NCBI RefSeq assembly: GCF_948329515.1
Contig: NZ_CAOJCN010000022.1
Span: forward strand, 1-64,000
Direction: 5' to 3'
Length of the DNA: 64,000 bases
Source of the DNA: Cohnella rhizoplanae
GTDB lineage: Bacteria > Bacillota > Bacilli > Paenibacillales > Paenibacillaceae
The position numbers and the translations under genes were made by a program. Below the pieces are notes generated by a model. The model saw only the letters and a program-made list of their open reading frames with translations, had not been told where the DNA came from and searched no databases. Below, one piece after another: positions 16,719-23,377 of the stretch. Numbering within the stretch: the stretch's first letter is position 1; the number at the start of each line of letters is the position of its first letter.

Positions 16719-17705
16719 TTAACCATCAAGCAACGTCATCTGTTCGTCCATGTATCGAGTGCCTTGGGCAACGTTCTTAGGACTAACACGCTCGATGCGC
16801 AGAAGATCTTCATTCGAGAGGATAACATCCACGGATGCGACGTTTTCCTCTAAATACTTGATTCGTTTTGTACCTGGAATCGGCAGCGCTCCTTTGGCGA
16901 TCGTCCAGGCGATGGCCAATTGAGAGGGCGAACAGTTTTTCTCAATTGCGATCTCCTTGATCTTATCGACGATCGCTATATTCTTGCGGAAGTTCTCTCC
17001 CTGGAACCGAGGCATCCATCGGCGAAGATCGTCGGCAGCCAAATCCTCGAACGTACGAAGTTCGCCGGAGATAAAGCCTCTGCTGAGCGGACTGTATGCA
17101 ACATGAGTGATCCCTAGCTCTTTTGCAGCTGGAAGAATCTCATCTTCGATGTCACGGCTCCATAATGAGTATTCGCTCTCCAGCGCGGAAATTGGATGCA
17201 CGGCATGGGCCCGGCGAATGGTGGAAGCAGAAGCTTCGGACAGACCGAGAGCCCGAACTTTGCCCGCTTTGATCAGGTCGGCCATTGCCCCGACTGTCTC
17301 TTCGATCGGAATTTGAGGGTCGACCCGGTGCTGGTAATACAGATCGATGTAATCTGTCTTTAAGCGACGCAGGCTATCCTCTACTGCCCTCTTAACGTAA
17401 TCGGGATGGCCACTAAGGCTCTCGTAATTGGGGGTGTAAGAGAACTTGGTCGCAATAACAGCTTGCTCTCGACGTCCCCGGATGGCCTTTCCAAGCAACT
17501 CTTCGTTGTGACCGTTTCCGTAAACGTCGGCTGTATCGAATAATGTGACGCCTAAATCCAGAGCGCGGTGAATCGTCTTCATAGAAATCTCATCGTTTGT
17601 CTCGCCATACATTCCCGGAGACATGCCCATGATGCCAAGACCGATCGCAGATAAGATAATGTCGCTATTGCCCAATGCGCTTTGATTCATTCCGATATCC
17701 CTCAT
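16719..17705 (-). CDS. Aldo/keto reductase
   Basis: A 328-residue NAD(P)H-dependent carbonyl reductase with a full TIM-barrel sequence. The catalytic tetrad is visible: Asp and Tyr in FDTADVYGNG (about 56-65), Lys in VIATKFSY (about 86), His in DLYYQHRVD (about 126). The cofactor region includes IPGTKRIKYLEENV near the C-terminus, and length equals the family norm (AKR13-like). Its ATG overlaps the stop of the merR gene by four bases (ATGA); an internal ATG five codons later is also possible. Control by the adjacent MerR protein is expected, so it probably answers a toxic aldehyde or other electrophile. Confidence 0.92.
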   Translation of the reverse strand: MRDIGMNQSALGNSDIILSAIGLGIMGMSPGMYGETNDEISMKTIHRALDLGVTLFDTADVYGNGHNEELLGKAIRGRREQAVIATKFSYTPNYESLSGHPDYVKRAVEDSLRRLKTDYIDLYYQHRVDPQIPIEETVGAMADLIKAGKVRALGLSEASASTIRRAHAVHPISALESEYSLWSRDIEDEILPAAKELGITHVAYSPLSRGFISGELRTFEDLAADDLRRWMPRFQGENFRKNIAIVDKIKEIAIEKNCSPSQLAIAWTIAKGALPIPGTKRIKYLEENVASVDVILSNEDLLRIERVSPKNVAQGTRYMDEQMTLLDG

Positions 17706-18133
17706 TCTCGTTGAATTGATTGGTTGTGTCGATCTTCCATTTGATTCAGCAATCTGCTCTCGGAGGGAAGCCCTCCTCCCTCCATATCTTCGTAGATGGC
17801 AAGCTTGTTATTGACGGCATCAAGGGCTTCAGCCAATTCATGCTGGCGGCGGAACAATTCTTCTTTGTACTGGTTTAAGATCGCTTTTCTCTGCGGGATC
17901 GTGGCATCGCCGTCTAATGCGAGGTTAACCATCTGCTTCATCAAGGAAATTTTCATTCCTGTAGCTCGGAAGCACGTCATTAACCGTATCCAATCCAAGT
18001 GATCCTGCTCGAATAGACGATTCCCGTGCAGATCTCGCTTAATGAAAGGAAGTAATCCCTCCTTCTCGTAGAACCGAATCGTATGCGCAGGGCAACCAAG
18101 CCGCTCCGATGCCTCTTTGATTGTATATGCCAT
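17702..18133 (-). CDS. MerR-family transcriptional regulator
   Basis: A 143-residue regulator. The winged helix-turn-helix is at the N-terminus (YTIKEASERLGCPAHTIRFYEKEGLLP, residues 3-29 read in two parts), followed by the dimerisation coiled coil (about 75-115) and a short C-terminus without a metal-binding cysteine cluster. This resembles the YraB/AdhR group, which responds to aldehydes, and such genes commonly sit before an aldo/keto reductase. ATG at 18133 follows AAAGGAGAG. The promoter upstream has the diagnostic 19-bp spacer with an internal palindrome, so self-activation is likely. Confidence 0.92.
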   Translation of the reverse strand: MAYTIKEASERLGCPAHTIRFYEKEGLLPFIKRDLHGNRLFEQDHLDWIRLMTCFRATGMKISLMKQMVNLALDGDATIPQRKAILNQYKEELFRRQHELAEALDAVNNKLAIYEDMEGGGLPSESRLLNQMEDRHNQSIQRE

Positions 18134-18176
18134 ATGGATACTCTCTCCTTTTCAGAAAGGCGGCTAGGTCTTTATG

Positions 18177-18207
18177 AGCTTAAGCCTTAAAGTACACTTT
18201 AAGGCAA
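18177..18207 (-). promoter_or_regulatory. MerR-type promoter with 22-bp palindromic operator
   Basis: On the minus strand a -35 TTGCCT (18207-18202) and a -10 TAAGCT (18182-18177) are 19 bases apart, longer than the usual 17. The palindrome GCCTTAAAGTGTACTTTAAGGC (18184-18205, interrupted only by its centre) fills the spacer. This is the known MerR architecture in which the regulator twists DNA to align the two boxes. Confidence 0.85.
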
Positions 18208-18262
18208 GAGTAGTTTTGAAACAATCTGCCCGTGAGTATCAGCGCAGATTATGGACGCTCGC

Positions 18263-18955
18263 CTAGCATTCCTTGTGGCTATTTATCATATCACTCAGCC
18301 AATCTTCTCTTTCGACGATTAGACTTATCTGTGCTTTAATGATCCCGCTCCGCCCGGCCAATCGCCTCATTTGGTTTTGCATGAATTTGGAATTACATAA
18401 GACGACGACTTGCTCACAACGAGGCAGGAACCATCGCAGTAGTTCCTCCCATTTCTCTTTGACATCATGTTGAAACACGATGGGTTGTCCGTGAATCATC
18501 ATCATTCGATGATCTATTCGCAGATTGACTTTACCGGAAACGATCTTTAAGCAGGCGTTTTTCAGATCCGCGGCGATTTGTCTCATTTCTACTAGATTGA
18601 TTGGGCCGTTAACTTGCCAAGCGATGAGATTTTCCGCAGTATCGACACAATAGTTGAATCGGTCCTGAAATGGCCGCTCCAGCTCATTTTTGAGAGATAC
18701 CGAATGGAGGGGAAACCGTTCGTGATGGAAAAAATAGCTGATATCCACATCCAGCGAATGGCACAGCAGTTCTATATTTTTAAGTGAGATATTGCGAATA
18801 CCACGCTCTACTCCGCCGATATAGGTGCGGTCCAACCCCGAACGGGCGGCGATCATTTCCTGTGACATATTCGACCGCAGCCGCAGTTCTTTCAGGCGCA
18901 ATCCGAAATCCTTTAAAATACTTATAGAGAAGCATTCCTCAGTGCGTATATCCAT
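18263..18955 (-). CDS. XRE-family regulator with a large C-terminal domain
   Basis: A 230-residue protein. Residues about 15-75 form an XRE helix-turn-helix (LRLKELRLRSNMSQEMIAARSG, then YIGGVERGIRNISLKNIELL). Residues about 95-225 form an alpha/beta domain with FNYCVDTAENLIAWQVNGPI, QIAADLKNACLKI and QVVVLCNSKFMQNQMRRLAG; it resembles STAS-like or small sensory domains but I cannot assign a family. Target genes are unknown. ATG at 18955 lies just after a G-rich stretch (seven G, C, six G) that supplies the ribosome binding site. It is a single gene with a structured leader. Confidence 0.75.
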   Translation of the reverse strand: MDIRTEECFSISILKDFGLRLKELRLRSNMSQEMIAARSGLDRTYIGGVERGIRNISLKNIELLCHSLDVDISYFFHHERFPLHSVSLKNELERPFQDRFNYCVDTAENLIAWQVNGPINLVEMRQIAADLKNACLKIVSGKVNLRIDHRMMMIHGQPIVFQHDVKEKWEELLRWFLPRCEQVVVLCNSKFMQNQMRRLAGRSGIIKAQISLIVEREDWLSDMINSHKEC

Positions 18956-19107
18956 GTAGCCCCCCGCCCCCCCTTGCTAATCGTTGATTCAAGACAGAAC
19001 CGACGAAGATAAGCTTTGAAGGGGTGCCTCCTTCGCAGTCCGATGCGGATAGCGTAACACGGACACAGCCTAGGAGGCGCTATCCTTTCGGATAGATCGA
19101 TAGTATA
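18956..19107 (-). promoter_or_regulatory. Structured leader of the XRE gene with competing stems
   Basis: A -10 box TATACT lies at 19107-19102, so transcripts would start near 19095. From there the RNA reads CTATCC-GAAA-GGATAG (19095-19080), then CCTCC (19077-19073), a loop, CGCTATCC (19054-19047), and GGAGG (19031-19027). The middle GGATAGCG can pair either with the CTATCC before it or with the CGCTATCC after it, and CCTCC can pair with GGAGG, giving a pseudoknot topology. No known riboswitch class is recognised. The -35 box is poor. The rest of 18956-19399 holds only this leader and the terminator at 19301-19331. Confidence 0.4.
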
Positions 19108-19300
19108 CTTTCCGTTAAAATAGAAGGGTGCTTTTTTCGCATGACGGATACGTACGGGGAGCGCGACTAGCGCGGAGATTAGTCTAGAGGCCTTCGATTC
19201 CTTCGCCCCTACGTGGCAGTACTACATGCACTTTCATAAGGGATGGTACGTCTTACAGAATGAAGGCAGATGAAAACGTAATCACATGGAAGAAAAGAAA

Positions 19301-19331
19301 GGAAAAGCAGGCCGAGATGGCCTGCTTTTCC
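19301..19331 (-). terminator. Intrinsic terminator of the beta-helix gene
   Basis: A perfect 13-bp stem (GGAAAAGCAGGCC with its complement) and a five-base loop, followed on the minus strand by TTTCTTTTC. Confidence 0.85.
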
Positions 19332-19399
19332 TCTTGCAGAGCGACGCCTTCGACCGTCATTCCGTGAATCCAATAGATCACACTTTTGGCGGCCGCCGC

Positions 19400-21265
19400 T
19401 TAATACTGGATCGCGCCGATGCTCGGGCTCGTCGGGTTCCACGGGTTGCCGTAGTAATCGACAAATCCGGTACCGAACGCCGCAATATAGGCATTCGAGC
19501 CGGCAGCTTTAAATGGCGAGCTGCCAGTCAAATGAAAGTCGCGATTTGCATAGTTGACGAATAGAAAATCTCCTGCCGCGTTATTATTACAGGTGTCTAA
19601 CGGATACGTCGTTTCGCACGCATTCAGATTGGCGAGAGTAGCGTTTGAAATATTTTTGTAGCGAGCGACTGTGGTGCTGGAATCCCAGAACGCGTTATTA
19701 TTCACCGTAAGCGTCCCGGTCACTTCGTTCGAAACATTCAAAGCCACTGGCAAATAGCTCGTATCGTCAGCGTATTGACCAATGAGGTTATTGGCGATAT
19801 GAATATTTTTTACCGTACCTTTGGTATTATTGTAGTCCCTCACTTCAAGCGCGTATCCATCGGTATCCACAATCGTATTGTTAACAATAAATAAGTTTTG
19901 AGATTCCAGATCGGTTACTGCTGTACTGCCTTTTTCAGGCACCGGCCAAGGGCCGACGTCCATCGCAAAAGGCTGCTTTGTCGGCTTAGGGGTTTCAGTG
20001 ATACCGACAAAAATATTGCTGTAGAATTGATTATCCTTTCCTCCAACGTGACTTGTGGCTTGGAAATCATGAAAATAGTTTCGACGAATAATATTATGGG
20101 TCGTTTTACCCGGTAATCCGATCACGCCAAAGGCATGCATGTAGTCGGAGTTGCCTGACGACACGTCATTCAATTCGACAATCACGTTGTGAACGCCATG
20201 AGTTCGGTTCGTGCCTTGCCATAAACTAGTTTCCAATGAAATGCCGCCATGACCGAAATTAAGGATCGTATTTCCACGAATGAGTCCGCCTTCAACCGCA
20301 TCGAGGAGACTGATGCCTTCTCCGCCATAGGGGACGTTGTTCGTATAATTTTCTTCATGCGACCACACCTTGTCGATCACATTGTTCGTTATGACAAGGT
20401 CGGACACGTACTGATCCCATTGCTGCTGGGTAGGATTGGGATTACTAGCGGTTAACGGATCCCTATTAAAAGCCCGAATCCCGTTCTGATAGACTTGCCG
20501 GATCGTATTATTATGGATCGTGATATGGGAGCTCGGCGCGTCGATATCGACGACTCCCCCTTTAATATCCAGATCCTGAATCGTTACATAATGGGTATTT
20601 TTCATCAAAACAGGTACAATATCGTTGCCGGTCAGCTCTACGTTTTGCGGCGCGCCGGTCGCTGAGCCGACGTAGACCCAGCCGCTATTCGCGTACCATT
20701 CGTAAGGCTGGTCGACTGCCGTTTCGTTCGCGGTCGTATCGATTGTATTCACCTTGAATTTGGATATGCCGTTGACGAACAAGCGAAGCGTGCCGATTCC
20801 GCTCGTGGGAATGGAATGCTTCCATCGGTTTGCGCCATCGGACACCCAACCGGTATTGCTAATTAAATACGTGATCGAAATAATGGGCTTCGCTCCGCTG
20901 CCGTACGCCCCGATCAATATGGGGTCGGTGCTGGTTCCCGATTTGCCGTGTAAATTGATCGATCCTCCGATATTCGTTCCGGAGCCGTTCACACTGTTTC
21001 TGTACCAAGCATCTCCGCGTTTGAAAAGAATCGTATTCCCAGGTGTTAGCAGTGCGTTCGCTGCCGACATCGATTGTTTTGGCGTTGAGGGGGACGTACC
21101 GTTATTGCCATCATTTCCTGACGTGGAAAAATAATAGGTCGTACCCATTGCCGAAGCCACCTTTGGCTGCAGCACGACAATATCGCATAATGCAAATACC
21201 AACAGAAGTAGGGCGAGACAGGTCGACTTAAAGCTCAAGCTTTTCCATCTACGGGAGATCATCAT
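19400..21265 (-). CDS. Secreted right-handed parallel beta-helix protein (pectate-lyase-like fold)
   Basis: A 621-residue exported protein with a signal peptide over residues 1-39 (cleavage after KVASA). The mature part opens with YYFSTSGNDGNNGTS, the usual start of parallel beta-helix polysaccharide lyases and related proteins, and then runs through many coils rich in NNTI, NNVI, NNLI and IHNN turns. It ends in a typical cap (GFVDYYGNPWNPTSPSIGAIQY region, read in pieces). The fold is shared by pectate lyases, alginate lyases and rhamnogalacturonan hydrolases; no catalytic residues can be assigned from inspection. AGGAGGAG lies six bases before a double ATG at 21265. A cre site next to the -10 box indicates CcpA repression. 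Confidence 0.8.
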   Translation of the reverse strand: MMISRRWKSLSFKSTCLALLLLVFALCDIVVLQPKVASAMGTTYYFSTSGNDGNNGTSPSTPKQSMSAANALLTPGNTILFKRGDAWYRNSVNGSGTNIGGSINLHGKSGTSTDPILIGAYGSGAKPIISITYLISNTGWVSDGANRWKHSIPTSGIGTLRLFVNGISKFKVNTIDTTANETAVDQPYEWYANSGWVYVGSATGAPQNVELTGNDIVPVLMKNTHYVTIQDLDIKGGVVDIDAPSSHITIHNNTIRQVYQNGIRAFNRDPLTASNPNPTQQQWDQYVSDLVITNNVIDKVWSHEENYTNNVPYGGEGISLLDAVEGGLIRGNTILNFGHGGISLETSLWQGTNRTHGVHNVIVELNDVSSGNSDYMHAFGVIGLPGKTTHNIIRRNYFHDFQATSHVGGKDNQFYSNIFVGITETPKPTKQPFAMDVGPWPVPEKGSTAVTDLESQNLFIVNNTIVDTDGYALEVRDYNNTKGTVKNIHIANNLIGQYADDTSYLPVALNVSNEVTGTLTVNNNAFWDSSTTVARYKNISNATLANLNACETTYPLDTCNNNAAGDFLFVNYANRDFHLTGSSPFKAAGSNAYIAAFGTGFVDYYGNPWNPTSPSIGAIQY

Positions 21266-21481
21266 CGTTCACTCCTCCTAAAATGTTTGTTCGAGCAAGC
21301 CTGACTGACGCTTTGGATCCGTGTCAATTTGATGTAATCTGCTCTATCTTGAAGAGAGGGCGATCACCTGCCTTGTCGAACGGTCGTTCGAGGAATATCT
21401 ATATAAAGCCAACCATGCTGCTTCTGCTCGTATAAGTCGAGCGAGCGGCAGGATGACGGAATCATGGTAACGATCAGCTTT

Positions 21482-21502
21482 ATTATAGTGGAAACGCTTT
21501 CA
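21482..21502 (-). promoter_or_regulatory. Putative cre site next to a -10 box
   Basis: TGGAAACGCTTTCA at 21489-21502 fits the cre consensus at all fixed positions. On the minus strand it is followed two bases later by TATAAT (21487-21482), so bound CcpA would cover the promoter of the beta-helix gene. The -35 region (GATAAA) is weak. Confidence 0.7.
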
Positions 21503-21602
21503 AATTTATCCCTGTTAAACTTTCGATTTCATGGAGGAAATTAAGCTGTCCCCTCCCCGTCCATCTCTTATGCAATGACATACCACTATGAGCGAGCATG
21601 AA

Positions 21603-21629
21603 AAAGCATTTCGTGGTACGAAATGCTTT
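21603..21629 (-). terminator. Intrinsic terminator of the AraC/GyrI-like gene
   Basis: AAAGCATTTCGT and ACGAAATGCTTT form a 12-bp stem with a three-base loop; the minus strand continues TTCATGC. It lies about 70 bases beyond the stop. Confidence 0.75.
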
Positions 21630-21697
21630 GTATGTCATCTATTTTAGCTTGAGGACCATTCCGCTTTTGAATGGCCCTTAAATAACTCTCTCGCAAA

Positions 21698-22546
21698 TTA
21701 TTTTTTCTTTATCGGTATCCAAATCTCCGCAGTAGCACTTCCTGCCATCCCATAGTACATTTCGAAGCTTGGGCCTTCAGCCTGTTCATATTCAGATGTC
21801 GGAAACCACTCGGAATATATGCGTACCCATAGTTTTTGCAAATCATATAGCGGATCCGGGAAGATCGCCCACGTTAATGCCGGCACAGAAAGTTTTGTAA
21901 ATTTCTCCGGCAGCTCAAGTCCCTTTGGCAGATTGTAGCAGATCATATATTTGAAAGATTCTTTCGTATGATCATATAAGGCAGCGTGTAAAACGGTGTC
22001 ACCGAAACGTCCGAGCAACTCGTTCAATTGTTTAACGCTTCCATCATCGTCACATTTTTTTCGGAATTCAGGAACTTCCATAAAGGCTGTTTGCTGGTCG
22101 TCATTAATAAGGCCATAAACTCCAAACATCTCAAACGACTCTCTTTGTTCAATCCGGTAATTCATCTCGACATCTCCTCTTATGGAAATATGAAAGGAGA
22201 GACGAGGAAAAGCTTTTAGAGAGACGCCATTTTCCCGTGCCGATACCGGCACGATACCATGCAGGGCCTTAAACGCCCTTGCGAACGCTTCCGGCGAGTC
22301 GTATCCGTACTTCATAGCTACATCGATGACCTTTATATCCGTTGTCTGTAGATCAAAGGCTGCCAAGGTCAAGCGTCGGCGTCGAATGTACTCGGATAAG
22401 GGGAATCCCGTGATGAATGGAAACATTCGTTGAAAATGATAAGTAGAGCAGCAAGCGATCTGCGCAATTTTTTCATAGGAGATACTCTCCGTCAAATTCG
22501 ATTCGATATAATCGATGGCATTATTCATTCTGTCCAGCCAATCCAT
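21698..22546 (-). CDS. AraC-family regulator with GyrI-like effector-binding domain
   Basis: A 282-residue regulator of the Rob/SoxS-GyrI type. Residues 1-105 are two AraC helix-turn-helix motifs (SISYEKIAQIACCSTYHFQRMF, then IKVIDVAMKYGYDSPEAFARAF, both read in pieces). Residues about 125-280 are a GyrI-like domain that binds hydrophobic small molecules or whole drugs (ends in SATAEIWIPIKKK). ATG at 22546 is chosen: GGGAGGGAG stands five bases before it and the family begins exactly there; an open frame reaching 22735 is an upstream extension overlapping the terminator of the neighbour. Target genes are not evident; a drug or stress response is the family role. Confidence 0.9.
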   Translation of the reverse strand: MDWLDRMNNAIDYIESNLTESISYEKIAQIACCSTYHFQRMFPFITGFPLSEYIRRRRLTLAAFDLQTTDIKVIDVAMKYGYDSPEAFARAFKALHGIVPVSARENGVSLKAFPRLSFHISIRGDVEMNYRIEQRESFEMFGVYGLINDDQQTAFMEVPEFRKKCDDDGSVKQLNELLGRFGDTVLHAALYDHTKESFKYMICYNLPKGLELPEKFTKLSVPALTWAIFPDPLYDLQKLWVRIYSEWFPTSEYEQAEGPSFEMYYGMAGSATAEIWIPIKKK

Positions 22547-22710
22547 CGTTCTCCCTCCCTTCGAGATCAATCTTACCGTGGATTTTGAATGAATGCCGTG
22601 CATGGTCTGCACGAGAAAGTCAGTTGACGATTCACAGCGAATGACCTTTGCTGATAGATTCTTTCGTCCGTTTGTACATTGACTATAACTGGATTTCCTA
22701 AACAAAAAAA

Positions 22711-22727
22711 GCCGCATGATATGCGAC
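22711..22727 (-). terminator. Intrinsic terminator of the lipoprotein gene
   Basis: GCCGCAT and ATGCGAC pair with one G-T, loop GAT, and the minus strand ends in TTTTTTTG. It belongs to the same sequence class as the terminators at 16641 and 39839. Confidence 0.75.
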
Positions 22728-22741
22728 TTTTCCATATGAGG

Positions 22742-23179
22742 TTACATCCCCAAATTTTCGATCCTGTTCATGAAGCTTGTAATATCGTTGATCGTTGAGA
22801 TAAACGGTGAGTTCAGCAGCTGATCGAGCGCCAGATTGCCGCTAGCCAACACTTGATTGATCTCGTCTAAGAGCACCTGATTTTTTTCGACTATTTGTTG
22901 GTGTAGATCGGTGGCAATGGCCGGGGCATCAATCAGATTAAACTGTTCGATTTCTTTCTTTAATGCCGTTAATTGATTTTCTAGCTCTTGCTTGGTTTCA
23001 GGATTCGTTGCGGCATCTTGGATCTGTTGAGGGGCTTGTTCAGCGAAATCGGCCAAGTTGTTCAAGTGCTGCTTAGCTTGATCGGCGTATTGCAGGGAGT
23101 TGTTTGCTTCTTGAAATAAAGAACAAGCGCTTAGCGTCATCGTGGACAGAACCAGTACTAGCATCATCCATTTCCTCAT
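22742..23179 (-). CDS. Small lipoprotein, DUF6376-like
   Basis: A 145-residue lipoprotein: signal peptide with lipobox LSAC (Cys19) places it on the outer face of the membrane. The mature part is strongly helical with coiled-coil character (QLTALKKEIEQF, LHQQIVEKNQVLLDEINQVL) and ends in ENLGM. It resembles the Bacillus lipoproteins of the DUF6376 type, whose function is not known. GGAAGAGG lies before ATG at 23179. It is monocistronic. Confidence 0.7.
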   Translation of the reverse strand: MRKWMMLVLVLSTMTLSACSLFQEANNSLQYADQAKQHLNNLADFAEQAPQQIQDAATNPETKQELENQLTALKKEIEQFNLIDAPAIATDLHQQIVEKNQVLLDEINQVLASGNLALDQLLNSPFISTINDITSFMNRIENLGM

Positions 23180-23331
23180 GGAGTGACCTCTTCCTTTCCT
23201 AACGCAATCTTTTTCTTAATTTTTACTTATTTACGTTTGTCAAGGAAAAAGGGTTTCATTCCCGTAGGTGAGGTTATTCCGGTTCCCGTCAATGTCTGAC
23301 GCGTTGCGTAGTTGATAAAAACAAAAACAAA

Positions 23332-23373
23332 ACACCGTGCAAGTAGCCCCCCGAAGCGGCACTTGCACGGTGT
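23332..23373 (-). terminator. Intrinsic terminator of the GH9 gene
   Basis: ACACCGTGCAAGT and ACTTGCACGGTGT give a perfect 13-bp stem with a 16-base loop. The minus strand continues TTTGTTTTTGTTTTT. It starts five bases beyond the stop codon. Confidence 0.9.
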
Positions 23374-23377
23374 CCGT

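Larger units (their letters stand above)
21266..21697. other. Intergenic region with cre-controlled promoter and a terminator
   Basis: Holds the 5' region of the beta-helix gene (promoter and cre at 21482-21502) and the terminator of the AraC-type gene at 21603-21629. No gene is seen in it. Confidence 0.6.
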
